Source: Cellvibrio zantedeschiae
GTDB lineage: Bacteria; Pseudomonadota; Gammaproteobacteria; Pseudomonadales; Cellvibrionaceae
DNA length: 64,000 nt
Direction of reading: 5' to 3'
NCBI RefSeq assembly: GCF_014652535.1
Contig: NZ_BMYZ01000001.1
Location: 868,001-932,000, forward strand
Shown here: positions 55,431-64,000 of the stretch, one piece after another
How the letters are laid out: every line of letters begins with the position of its first letter
Numbering within the stretch: the first letter of the stretch is position 1
The notes under the pieces: model-generated
Database searches by the model: none
What the model was told of the DNA's origin: nothing
What the model saw: the letters and a program-made list of their open reading frames with translations, nothing else
Program-made: the position numbers and the translations under genes

Positions 55431-57890
55431 GTGATGTGGCCTACGCTCACGCACGCGGTAAAAAAAGATCCTGCCATCGAACAAAGAATCGATGAGCTTT
55501 TGGCTCGCATGAGCGTGGAAGAAAAGGTAGGGCAGTTGATTCAACCTGAAATTCGTCACCTGACAGCCCAGGATGTTAAGGATTACCACATTGGGTCAGT
55601 GCTCAATGGTGGTGGTTCTGTTCCTAATGGCAACCGCTACTCAAAAGCAGCTGATTGGCTGGCTATTGCAGATGCTTATTACCAAGCATCTATGGATGAA
55701 AGCGATGGCAAAGTAGCCATTCCTATTATGTGGGGTACTGATGCCGTTCACGGTGTGGGCAATATTGTGGGCGCGACTTTGTTCCCTCACAACATCGCTC
55801 TGGGCGCAGCTAACAATCCCGAATTAATTCGCCGCATTGGCCAGATCACTGCGACTGAAATCGCGGTGACGGGGTTGGATTGGGATTTCTCTCCAACTGT
55901 CGCAGTGGCACGTGACGACCGTTGGGGGCGCACTTATGAATCTTATTCCGAGCATCCTGAACTCGTGCGTTCCTATGCGGGCAAGATGGTTGAGGGCTTG
56001 CAAGGCGTTGCTAATACTGATGATTTCCTCGCTAAAACGCGTGTAATTTCTACCGCAAAACATTTCCTTGCCGATGGCGGCACCCTAAACGGGATTGATC
56101 GCGGCAACACCATGGTTGATGAAGAAGCCCTGCGCGATATTCACGCTGCGGGTTATTTCAGTGCGATTGAGGCGGGCGTGCAAACTGTTATGGCCTCGTT
56201 CAATAGTTGGCAGGGCGAACACATGCACGGCCACAAATATTTATTGACCGATGTGCTCAAAGATAAATTGGGCTTTGATGGTTTGGTTGTTGGCGATTGG
56301 AATGGACACGGTTTTATTGCTGGCTGTACAGCGCTTGATTGCCCCAAAGCGATCAATGCCGGCCTTGATGTTTTTATGATTGCTGATCCTGAGTGGAAAA
56401 CGCTTTATAAAAACACGCTTGATCAAGTAAAGAGTGGCGTTATTTCAATGGAGCGTACGGACGACGCCGTTCGCCGTGTGCTCCGTGTAAAATTGCGCGC
56501 TGATTTGTGGAACAAAGGTTTGCCTTCCACTCGTCCATTGTCGGGCAAAGATGAATTGCTCGGCGCCGCCGCTCACCGTGAAGTCGCTCGCCAAGCAGTA
56601 CGGGAATCCATTGTGTTATTGAAAAACAAAAATAATATTTTACCTCTATCGCCAAGCGCCAATATTTTAGTTGCCGGCGACGGTGCAGATAATATCAGCA
56701 AGCAAACCGGTGGTTGGTCAGTCAACTGGCAGGGCACTGGTAACACCATGGCAGATTTCCCCGGTGCGACCACTATCTGGATGGGTATTGAAGCTGCAGT
56801 TAAGGCCGCTGGCGGTAAAGCGACCCTCAGCCCTGAGGGTACTTATAGTGAAAAACCTGATGTTGCTATTGTGGTGTTTGGTGAAGATCCCTATGCAGAA
56901 ATGCAGGGTGATGTGCAAAACGTATTGTTGAAATCGGGTGATACTAAAGATCTCGAATTGCTGCGCAAACTTAAAGCCGATGGCATTCCCGTTGTTTCTT
57001 TGTTTGTGACGGGTCGTCCACTGTGGGTTAACCGCGAGTTGAATGCATCTGATGCATTCGCTGTTATTTGGCAGCCTGGTACTGAAGGCGCAGGTATTGC
57101 CGATGTGATTTTCAAATCAACCGATGGCAAGCTGCGTTACGACACCAATGGACGTTTGACCTTCTCCTGGCCCAAGCGTCCGGATCAAGCGCCTTTGAAT
57201 ATTGGCGATGAAAATTACGATCCGCTTTTCCCGTACGGTTTTGGTTTGAGCTACAACGACAAAGATACTTTGAGTAGCGAGTTGTCTGAAGAAGGCATCC
57301 AGCATCAGGCAACTACTGATGTGTTGGAATTGTTCAAGCGTCGTCCAATGAGCCCCTTCTCGATTATTCTGGAAGGAAAAAATAACGACCGCGCTGATTT
57401 GAATGGCAACATTGCAGCCGTTTCTTCGCTCACGGTAACAGCGGTTGACCGTGATGTTCAGGAAGATGCCCGTCGCGCGCAATGGAATGGTAATGGCGAA
57501 GGCTTGGTTGCAATCTCAACATTGAATCGCCAGGTATTGAGCGATTATCTGCATGCTAATTCTGCATTGATCTTTGATGTAAAAGTTGATGATGCACCTA
57601 AAGGCAATGCACGTGTGCGCATAGGTTGTGGCCCTTCATGCTATACCGAGGTTGATCTCACTGCGCAATTCAAGGCTATTAGCGGTCAGGGGTGGAAGAC
57701 GATTAAGGTCGATTTAGTATTATTCCCGGATGCAGGAACTGACTTCGGCTTGAAGCGCACCCAGGAAGAGCTGTTTGAGCTAGTGCTCGAGCCTTTCTCA
57801 TTAGTTGCCAATGATAAGCTCGATTTGGTTTTCTCGAATGTTCGTATTGAAAAGAATGCTGGACAGAACGGGCAAGTTCGTTACGAATAA
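55431..57890 (+). CDS. GH3 beta-glucosidase / exo-1,4-beta-glucosidase, ExoP type, without signal peptide
   Basis: 819 residues; GTG at 55431 follows GGAGG by 8 bases, and a stop codon (TAG) closes the frame just upstream. An ATG at 55434 is the alternative. Retaining GH3 enzyme: RDDRWGRTYESYSEHP and the KH pair (210-211) lie in the first barrel, the nucleophile is Asp289 in GLVVGDWNGHG, the alpha/beta sandwich follows (about 390-620), and a C-terminal ExoP domain (about 670-810) ends the chain. Relatives have a lipoprotein signal and spacer before the conserved WPxLxxxVKKDPAIE; here the protein begins almost at that WP, so it is predicted cytoplasmic. It probably hydrolyses imported cellobiose or cellodextrins. 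Confidence 0.93.
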   Translation: MMWPTLTHAVKKDPAIEQRIDELLARMSVEEKVGQLIQPEIRHLTAQDVKDYHIGSVLNGGGSVPNGNRYSKAADWLAIADAYYQASMDESDGKVAIPIMWGTDAVHGVGNIVGATLFPHNIALGAANNPELIRRIGQITATEIAVTGLDWDFSPTVAVARDDRWGRTYESYSEHPELVRSYAGKMVEGLQGVANTDDFLAKTRVISTAKHFLADGGTLNGIDRGNTMVDEEALRDIHAAGYFSAIEAGVQTVMASFNSWQGEHMHGHKYLLTDVLKDKLGFDGLVVGDWNGHGFIAGCTALDCPKAINAGLDVFMIADPEWKTLYKNTLDQVKSGVISMERTDDAVRRVLRVKLRADLWNKGLPSTRPLSGKDELLGAAAHREVARQAVRESIVLLKNKNNILPLSPSANILVAGDGADNISKQTGGWSVNWQGTGNTMADFPGATTIWMGIEAAVKAAGGKATLSPEGTYSEKPDVAIVVFGEDPYAEMQGDVQNVLLKSGDTKDLELLRKLKADGIPVVSLFVTGRPLWVNRELNASDAFAVIWQPGTEGAGIADVIFKSTDGKLRYDTNGRLTFSWPKRPDQAPLNIGDENYDPLFPYGFGLSYNDKDTLSSELSEEGIQHQATTDVLELFKRRPMSPFSIILEGKNNDRADLNGNIAAVSSLTVTAVDRDVQEDARRAQWNGNGEGLVAISTLNRQVLSDYLHANSALIFDVKVDDAPKGNARVRIGCGPSCYTEVDLTAQFKAISGQGWKTIKVDLVLFPDAGTDFGLKRTQEELFELVLEPFSLVANDKLDLVFSNVRIEKNAGQNGQVRYE

Positions 57891-57902
57891 TGCTCTAATA
57901 TC

Positions 57903-57945
57903 CAGCCATAAAAAAAGCCGCCTAGTGCGGCTTTTTTTATGGCTG
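57903..57945 (+). terminator. Very long perfect terminator after the GH3 gene
   Basis: A 19-bp perfect stem (CAGCCAT, seven A, GCCGC) around a CTAGT loop, continuing through seven T into the far arm. An unusually strong intrinsic terminator. Confidence 0.92.
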
Positions 57946-58463
57946 CGATTTGGCTTTGGTCGGCAGGTAAAAAAGAGTGCAAGGCGATAACACCGGTTTG
58001 TAGAGAAACATGTTGCAAACAAACGTGCATTCTTTTGAGGCTTGCACGTTTCAAAAAGTACACCTATGAAAACCTCGAGTGGGGGTGTCTGCCTTTAAAT
58101 GGAGCAAATGCTTAAGTCGCGGTGCATTTTTTTGTAATTAAATGGCGCACAGATTTTTAACGAAATGTTTATTTTTAGCGCGATATTTTTTAATCGGTCA
58201 CCAACAGAGTGCGTTACCAAATTGTGACAAAAAATACACGTTAAAAAAATCGCTTTTGTAACTGGTTGATTTGAATGGACAAAATATATTTATTTGGCGC
58301 ATTTTTTTTGTTTGGCATAGGCCTTGCTCTAGTGAAAATTACTCATGCCAATAAAATCTAACTTCAAAACTTAGATAAAAATGCGATGAAAATATTTTAA
58401 TTGCGTCGCAAAAAAATTAGGCAAGTGTGATTGTTACTAACGCTAACTTTTGGAGAAAGTCCT
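57946..58463. other. 518-bp non-coding region upstream of the porin gene
   Basis: The region holds a hairpin at 58021-58051 (AAACGTGCA / TGCACGTTT, 13-base loop), a long AT-rich stretch from about 58110 suited to DNA bending, and the sigma-54 promoter at 58312-58328. No gene found. An activator site is expected upstream but not identified; GGTGCA at 58121-58126 is only a half-site of the NtrC type. Confidence 0.5.
58312..58328 (+). promoter_or_regulatory. Sigma-54 (RpoN) promoter of the porin gene
   Basis: TTGGCATAGGCCTTGCT matches the RpoN consensus (TTGGCAC-R-N4-TTGCW) at all positions but one. The GG (58314-58315) and GC (58326-58327) elements are separated by exactly ten bases. The start site would be about 58339, some 125 bases before the porin ATG. 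An enhancer-binding activator is required. Confidence 0.75.
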
Positions 58464-59774
58464 ATGAAAAAACACACTGCTCATCTTCTTTGCGCTGCAG
58501 CCGGTTCATTATTTTTTTCTGCACAGAGTGCGCACGCCGCGCAAACCTTAACCGAAGGTTTGGTGTCAGGCAGTACAATTAAAGTAAATGTTCGCACTCG
58601 CTATGAAGATGTGAGTTGGGATGGTTATGAAGATGCAAACGCTCTTACCATAAGATCACGTTTGTCTTATCAATCTGGTGCCTGGAATGGTTTCGCCATC
58701 ACTGCTGAAATGGATAACGTTACTGAAGTTGATCACGACGTTGATTACGCAACTTGGGCTGCAGATCCAATTAATGCGGGTACAAAAAAATACGCACAAA
58801 TTTTTGATCCACAGGGCACTGATTTTAATCAGGCGCTGGTGTCTTACACTACGTTTAATAATTCCATTAAGTATGGTCGCCAACGTATTATTTTAGATAA
58901 CGCGCGTTTTATCGGTAACGTGGGCTGGCGCCAGAACGAGCAAACTTATGATGGTATTTCATTTACCAACAAATCAATTCGCTACACCAATATTTTTGCT
59001 GCGCACATCACTAACGTAAACCGTATTTTTGGTAACGCTGTTCCTGTGCAAGGTGATTACAAACAAGATACCAATTTGTTTAACGTGAGTTACACCGGAT
59101 TTGAAGCAGGAAAATTAACGGGCTACGCATATCTTATCGATAATGTTGATGACGCAACTTTGGTGGGAACTGGCGCAGCGGCAAATAAATCTGCCGCTAT
59201 ATCCAGCAATACTTATGGTGTGCGTTGGTCGAGCACTGCAAATCCATCGTTTATGTACACATTGGAATACGCCAAGCAAAAAGGTGCTGGTTCAAATCCA
59301 TTGGATTACAGCGCAACCTACAGCTTGATTGAGGCGAGTACTACTATAGGTCGTTTTGTACCCTTAATCGGTTATGAAGTCTTGGGTTCAGACAATGGCA
59401 ACAAAGGCTTCGCAACACCCTTTGCAACACTGCATATTTTTAATGGCTGGGCAGATCGTTTCCTTGCAACACCAAAAGAAGGTATCAAGGATATATACGC
59501 AAGTTTGACCACCACTGTAAAAGGTGTGCAATTGGTTGCGGCTTATCATAGTTATGAAGCGGATGAAAAAAGTCTTGCAGCGGGCGCAACCCTGGGCAAA
59601 ATTATTGACTACGGTAATGAATGGAATTTGAGCGCCAGCAAAAAAATCGGTGCAGTTGTTTATACCGCTAAATATGCCACCTTTGATAACGGTAACTGGG
59701 TACAAAAAATCGGTACTAAATCTTTAGTTTCCGATACCTCAAAAGTATGGCTTCAGGCTGATTGGAATTTCTAA
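58464..59774 (+). CDS. Outer-membrane beta-barrel porin (alginate_exp-like family)
   Basis: Start at 58464 with GGAG eight bases upstream (436 residues); the frame begins earlier without support. Signal peptide to SAHA|AQT. The mature chain is amphipathic beta-strand throughout, starting VNVRTRYEDVSW and ending in a terminal phenylalanine (VWLQADWNF), as in outer-membrane barrels. The stretch YGRQRIILDNARFIGNVGWRQ resembles the alginate-export-like porins of pseudomonads. The substrate is unknown; an oligosaccharide or carboxylate is plausible. Its promoter is RpoN-dependent, suggesting control by nitrogen or a specific activator. Confidence 0.85.
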   Translation: MKKHTAHLLCAAAGSLFFSAQSAHAAQTLTEGLVSGSTIKVNVRTRYEDVSWDGYEDANALTIRSRLSYQSGAWNGFAITAEMDNVTEVDHDVDYATWAADPINAGTKKYAQIFDPQGTDFNQALVSYTTFNNSIKYGRQRIILDNARFIGNVGWRQNEQTYDGISFTNKSIRYTNIFAAHITNVNRIFGNAVPVQGDYKQDTNLFNVSYTGFEAGKLTGYAYLIDNVDDATLVGTGAAANKSAAISSNTYGVRWSSTANPSFMYTLEYAKQKGAGSNPLDYSATYSLIEASTTIGRFVPLIGYEVLGSDNGNKGFATPFATLHIFNGWADRFLATPKEGIKDIYASLTTTVKGVQLVAAYHSYEADEKSLAAGATLGKIIDYGNEWNLSASKKIGAVVYTAKYATFDNGNWVQKIGTKSLVSDTSKVWLQADWNF

Positions 59775-59785
59775 TTGCAGCCAAT

Positions 59786-59820
59786 AAAAAAATCCCCGGT
59801 AGATGCCGGGGATTTTTTTT
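59786..59820. terminator. Bidirectional terminator between the porin gene and the large membrane protein gene
   Basis: AAAAAAATCCCCGG / CCGGGGATTTTTTT stem with a 6-base loop between convergent genes. Confidence 0.92.
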
Positions 59821-59833
59821 ACGTCATTCGTAT

Positions 59834-62800
59834 TTAAACTTCCTTAGTGCTTTCGTCACTCGCTTTAGTTTCTAGCTTGGGCGCAGGAATAATATCTGCG
59901 TCCGCATCCCACAATCCGCGATAACTTAATTGTTGCCACGCCCAGCGCAACCATTTCAATAATGATGCTGCGAACCACAGCGACCAAATTAAAATAATGA
60001 CTTTGTAGCACCATAGCGGCAAGGAAATTACCCAAGCGGTGGGGAATGCCAAATCGCTGTGGTCTTGGTACCAGTAGAAATTATTGCCATAAGTATTGTG
60101 ACCTACGATATGCATATCGGGTGAACTCAATAATCCGTCTGGCAAGGTGGTAACTAATGCAAAGAACACGAACAATGAAAGTGCGAATAATCCAAGTTGC
60201 AAAAATCTGAATTTCCATTTGCTACCAATGGCGCTGAGTTTTCCGCGCTGGCTTAATGCCAACAACCAAACGGCGAACCAAATAAAGGTTCCCATGTTCA
60301 GTGTGCAAATTCCCAAACTGAGCAATATCCATTCATATGGTTTAAGTGGTGTTAATTGCGCGCGGCCTAAACCATAAGCCACGATTGCCATAACAACCAG
60401 CATTCCCCAAAGCAAAATGCTTGGGCCAATTTGTGGCCCGCCTACCCATAGCACCCAGCGGTTATAAGGAATTCCCATAGAGATATTTTGGTTGCTGCTA
60501 CCATTCTCCAAATTAAATAAAGGTGTTTTGGTGAGCAATCCAATAGCATCGTCTTGCTTCCAATTGATACTGACTTTTTGTGAGCCTGGGTGTAATGGAA
60601 CTTTTAAAACACCTTTAGTGGAGCTGATTAGTTGTTCGGTGTTGTCAATTTCCAGTTTGGAAAGCTGTGCACCCTCCGGCAAGGTAAACGTGTATTGCCC
60701 GCCTTGATTGGAGCGAATATTTAAATTCAAAATGCTCAAGCTGTTGTGATTACCGGGGTTATGAGAGAGCGAGGCTTCATCAACCGTAATGTGTTGTCCT
60801 TGCGTTGCCTGAGGGCGATGCACATCAATTGTTAAGCTTTCACCGGGCCAAGGTTGCCATACAGGAATATTTTCGTGCTTCGCCATTTGTATGGGTGCTA
60901 TACCGGTAGTTTGAGAATGCCAACGAGGCGAAATATCCAGCGTCCAAATTTCAACCCAGGGAACATTTTGTGCTGCTTGTAATTTAATGGGCGAAATTTC
61001 TTTAAGATTAGATGACCACTCAAATTCATCGTCATCGCTCTCTAAATGCACGGCCACTTTTCCGTTGGGATTTGCTTTGGTTGTTAAAGGTGATTCACCA
61101 TTTAATATGGGTACTTCAATATTAATAGTGCCAACAGCAGGTGCAACTCGTGTAACTGTGGTAACCAGCGTCCAATCCAAATCGAGTTTTAATGTGCGTT
61201 TAACAAGCACAAATGCTGCGATGGGATCCGGGCGTAAATGTTCTGTTTGTGATGCGCTTTGATCGCGCTCAACGCGTTGTAATTGCAATGATTGGCTGCT
61301 TTGTTCTGCGTTTGGTAATCCACTTAGTTCCCAGCCACTGGTTGTCGGTGTGACATTGTGCAATGGAAGAGGGAATTGTAAATTCAGCGCATCGTGACCT
61401 TGAACATTAGCGCTAATTCTCAAGTTGTGTTGCCCTTTAGGTAAGCTCACTAACAAGCTTTGATCGGCGGCTTGAACTAAAGCGGCGGGTTTCCCATCCA
61501 CAGTAACTTGGTTTGGCCACCATTGTTGATGATCTGCGGGTAAGGGGAATGCAATTAAATCATTTGCGTTTACCACGAGGTCGAGCGTCAATTGATCTTG
61601 CTTGATATCAATGTTTACACGTTCAATGGCTGCGCAATGTGGTAAACATTTTGGCTGTTCTGTAAGTCGTGCTTCCAACTCTTTAAGAATAGATGGATCA
61701 ATGGTGACATCGGCTTGTGCGGAGTCAGGCGTAAACAAAATAGAGCTTCCCACCATCAAACAAGATGCGAGACCCAATACGCGGCTACCTGGAAATTTCA
61801 AACTCGGTAATTTTGCATCGTTTGATGATAAGAATTTTTTCAGCAAAACAACGGCCATCAATAAAGGCAATAAAATCGCGAGTAAATTGCCGAGCTTGTT
61901 AAACCACGGTGAAATTAAAAATAGCTTGGTGGTTTCGTCCTGTTTGATTGGGCCATCCCAATATAAGTTCACAGATTTCTGATCGTGAGTGGGCACCGCA
62001 ATTCCAGTTTGTGTTTGCTGCGATGGATCGTATTTTTTATCGAAGCGTCTATCGGTTTTCACACCGGGAATTCGCTGTAATGACTCGGCAACGTTTGAAT
62101 CCGGGAATTTTCCAAAATCTTCGGCTTCTATGCTGTCAACGTCAGCTCTTTTAGGGGCGGGTGCAGCGGCCATTGATTCAGTAACCCTTGCAACCACAAC
62201 TTCTTCCGCAACTTCCGGTGAAGGAGCTTCTACTGTTTTCATTGAGAGCGGTGCGTATTCTTCTCGTGAGCTAAAAATAGATGAGGTGCTAACGACCCAG
62301 AAGTTTTTGTTTTCTAAAGACGGATTTATCATGATGCGCGCTTCGCGCACTGCAAAAGGCAAAGTGATAATTGCCAGGCTTAAAAAACTTAAATAACCAT
62401 AACGCACTAACCAAGTTTTGAATTTTCCGGTCACCAGGGTTGTGAGTGCTATAACAGCAATTAAATTTAACCAAATAAATACCGGCGCGCCTAAACGTTG
62501 ATAAACAACAATTAAACCAAGACCAGCTAGTACGCCCAGCTGGATTGATGTAATGCGTGCGAAGGCAACGGCAATAATTAATACGGCGAACATATCCCAC
62601 AAGGTCCATTTAGAAAGCCAGGTGCCTATTTCATTGCTGGTACCTGTCGCAGTAAAAAGTGACCAGCCCGGTGGAAGGAATAGAGTGGTGTGCAGATTAT
62701 TTAATTCCTGATTCCAACCGCTTACGGGAAGTGTGAGGCTGCGTTCAAGTTTACTCACAGCTTGTAGCGATAAATTGCGGGAGCGAATTTCCAAGCCAGA

Positions 62801-64000
62801 ATTCTGGTTTTTATCCAGCTGTGTAACCAGCTGCGGTTCGCCATCAATTTTTGCACTGGTCAACTCAACAGGTTTAATCATTTCTATGCGTGAGCTGTAG
62901 ATTTCGCCATTGAGCGTATCGTTAAAAATAAAACCTTTTCCATCAAATCCTAACCAGGCATTGCGTTCCAACTGCAAATTGCTGGCAACATCTTTATTTT
63001 CACCGCGATACAGCTCTTCCAAAGTGAAATGCGTTTGGGGTGTTACTAAATAAGCGGGTAAATTTTTCCAATCATCGGGTAATTGTGTTTGTTGGGGATC
63101 AACTGATTGCGCGCCGGAGATTTGCACGCTACGCAGTTGGCGCTGCGCTTCGAACACCCAAATTTCTTCTTGCGGCCAAAATTCGTTGGTGACTTTATAA
63201 GAAATGTCTTTGTGGCTAGTGGTGGAAGTGCTGACGAGAGTAATTTCCCAAGTGCCGGGTTTTAATTGCACGCGCAGGCTGCCATCTTTTTCGATGTGGG
63301 CAGGCAATTCGCTTTCAAATTCCACTACAGTAAAACCATCTAACAAAAGTTGCCCGAGTTTAATTTCACGTTCTTTGCCGCTCACGCCTAACTGCAATTG
63401 CGTGGTGATTTGCAAAGGAATCCCATCGTCAATTTTTCTAAATACGCGAACACTTAATGCATCTTGATGTGCGGCAACACTCTTGGGTTGGTTGTTGGCG
63501 AGCCAGAGTTGATTGTTACCTTCCAGTGCCGGGTTGTTCACGCTTTTTCCATTGAGCGTCAATTGAATCAAACCGGTTTGCGCTGGAATGCTAATGGTGC
63601 GCGGCATTTCTGCCCAGCTGAGGTTACCGGTAATTTGGTGTGAGCCGGGCGTTAAATAGGCTTCGGGTGTGCCATTGCGGTCGCGCGTGGTGATATTGCC
63701 GAGGCTGCTGCTGATGTTATGCGGCCACAAACTGGCGCTGCCGGGCAATGCGACCCAATCGCTTTTATAAACATCAATTCTCTGCGTGAATTTAGCGCCC
63801 TTGTCGTTAGCTTCAATCGTTAAGCCGGAATACCAGTGGCAGGTGCGATTGCCGGTGTTGAACTGGAATGGGCAATTTAATTCGGGATGTTTTTCGAGCA
63901 CCCAGGGTTTCCATTCTTCGAGGGATTTGGGGATTTCAGCGGCGAGTGAATAGCTACTGATGACTGCGACAAGAACTCCAAATAAACGAGCTAATAGCTT
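59834..64000 (-). CDS. Large inner-membrane protein with an embedded TonB-receptor-like plug segment (partial, 5' end outside window)
   Basis: The frame is open to the window edge. 1388 residues are seen and the first ones, KLLARLFGVLVAVISSYSLAA, are a signal peptide lacking only its start. A GTG at 63901 is internal and not the start. Beta-rich periplasmic regions follow (to about residue 490), then three or four membrane helices (about 500-590). Next is a loop that reads like the N-terminus of a TonB-dependent receptor: EEVVV (TonB-box-like) and GKFPDSNVAESLQRIPG (plug start), at about 62041-62215. Further parts are two hydrophobic stretches, a second beta-rich domain (about 770-1165) and a C-terminal block of five or six helices. 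Not a beta-barrel. The family was not recognised. It is the most unusual protein in the window. Confidence 0.85.
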   Translation of the reverse strand, partial: KLLARLFGVLVAVISSYSLAAEIPKSLEEWKPWVLEKHPELNCPFQFNTGNRTCHWYSGLTIEANDKGAKFTQRIDVYKSDWVALPGSASLWPHNISSSLGNITTRDRNGTPEAYLTPGSHQITGNLSWAEMPRTISIPAQTGLIQLTLNGKSVNNPALEGNNQLWLANNQPKSVAAHQDALSVRVFRKIDDGIPLQITTQLQLGVSGKEREIKLGQLLLDGFTVVEFESELPAHIEKDGSLRVQLKPGTWEITLVSTSTTSHKDISYKVTNEFWPQEEIWVFEAQRQLRSVQISGAQSVDPQQTQLPDDWKNLPAYLVTPQTHFTLEELYRGENKDVASNLQLERNAWLGFDGKGFIFNDTLNGEIYSSRIEMIKPVELTSAKIDGEPQLVTQLDKNQNSGLEIRSRNLSLQAVSKLERSLTLPVSGWNQELNNLHTTLFLPPGWSLFTATGTSNEIGTWLSKWTLWDMFAVLIIAVAFARITSIQLGVLAGLGLIVVYQRLGAPVFIWLNLIAVIALTTLVTGKFKTWLVRYGYLSFLSLAIITLPFAVREARIMINPSLENKNFWVVSTSSIFSSREEYAPLSMKTVEAPSPEVAEEVVVARVTESMAAAPAPKRADVDSIEAEDFGKFPDSNVAESLQRIPGVKTDRRFDKKYDPSQQTQTGIAVPTHDQKSVNLYWDGPIKQDETTKLFLISPWFNKLGNLLAILLPLLMAVVLLKKFLSSNDAKLPSLKFPGSRVLGLASCLMVGSSILFTPDSAQADVTIDPSILKELEARLTEQPKCLPHCAAIERVNIDIKQDQLTLDLVVNANDLIAFPLPADHQQWWPNQVTVDGKPAALVQAADQSLLVSLPKGQHNLRISANVQGHDALNLQFPLPLHNVTPTTSGWELSGLPNAEQSSQSLQLQRVERDQSASQTEHLRPDPIAAFVLVKRTLKLDLDWTLVTTVTRVAPAVGTINIEVPILNGESPLTTKANPNGKVAVHLESDDDEFEWSSNLKEISPIKLQAAQNVPWVEIWTLDISPRWHSQTTGIAPIQMAKHENIPVWQPWPGESLTIDVHRPQATQGQHITVDEASLSHNPGNHNSLSILNLNIRSNQGGQYTFTLPEGAQLSKLEIDNTEQLISSTKGVLKVPLHPGSQKVSINWKQDDAIGLLTKTPLFNLENGSSNQNISMGIPYNRWVLWVGGPQIGPSILLWGMLVVMAIVAYGLGRAQLTPLKPYEWILLSLGICTLNMGTFIWFAVWLLALSQRGKLSAIGSKWKFRFLQLGLFALSLFVFFALVTTLPDGLLSSPDMHIVGHNTYGNNFYWYQDHSDLAFPTAWVISLPLWCYKVIILIWSLWFAASLLKWLRWAWQQLSYRGLWDADADIIPAPKLETKASDESTKEV

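Noticed and set aside
58121-58126. NtrC enhancer upstream of the porin gene
   Set aside because: Only a single GGTGCA half-site is present; the partner half is missing.

Overview
The window looks like chromosome from a polysaccharide-degrading gammaproteobacterium, most likely Cellvibrio or a close relative in the Cellvibrionaceae. This is inferred from the mix of a GH9 cellulase-type enzyme, an ExoP-type GH3 beta-glucosidase, a lipoprotein with a long poly-serine linker, TonB-dependent uptake genes and housekeeping neighbourhoods arranged as in Pseudomonas (divergent pyrC/motY, purM-purN-DUF3108 beside DUF2066-hda, metE/metR). No RNA genes, CRISPR arrays, prophage or transposase genes were seen.

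Layout. 1-6.1 kb (minus): a partial poly-Ser lipoprotein with a ricin-like domain and an HExxH motif, a GH9 enzyme, and mltF. 6.1-11 kb: accessory genes (DUF2306, DUF2141, a DesK/NarL-type two-component pair, a diguanylate cyclase) lying between mltF and purL, which are neighbours in many relatives. 11.2-25.9 kb: purL, a TonB-like protein, a lipoprotein, a MaoC hydratase, rnt-pyrC, a LiaF-like/LytS/LytR signalling set, motY, a Do-type protease and lpxL. 25.9-36.1 kb: a CvpA-DUF4124 fusion, a tandem pterin-synthase-like protein, then a tightly packed operon of YfiR, hybrid kinase, REC-PAS-GGDEF-EAL protein and TonB-dependent receptor. 36.1-45.7 kb: metE/metR, tpx, DUF2062, rsmJ with a 2OG-oxygenase and a zinc-ribbon protein, a solute-binding protein/kinase pair, and slyD followed by a 121-bp palindromic repeat. 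45.8-51.3 kb: purM-purN-DUF3108, an MFS transporter, DUF2066 and hda. 51.3-57.9 kb: a sugar-use cluster of sugar MFS transporter, LacI repressor, glucokinase and GH3. 57.9-64 kb: an outer-membrane porin behind a sigma-54 promoter and a roughly 1390-residue membrane protein that runs off the window end.

How it fits together. The sugar cluster reads as intracellular cello-oligosaccharide use: the GH3 has no signal peptide, so glucose would be released in the cytoplasm and phosphorylated by Glk. A perfect 18-bp palindrome between glk and the GH3 gene covers both divergent -35 boxes, which suggests joint LacI control. The YfiR operon links a periplasmic c-di-GMP regulator to a kinase instead of to its usual cyclase partner, and to an outer-membrane receptor.

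The best candidate for something undescribed is the large protein at the right edge. It carries, between inner-membrane helices, a segment resembling the TonB box and first part of the plug domain of carbohydrate-type TonB-dependent receptors, inside a protein that is plainly not a beta-barrel receptor.
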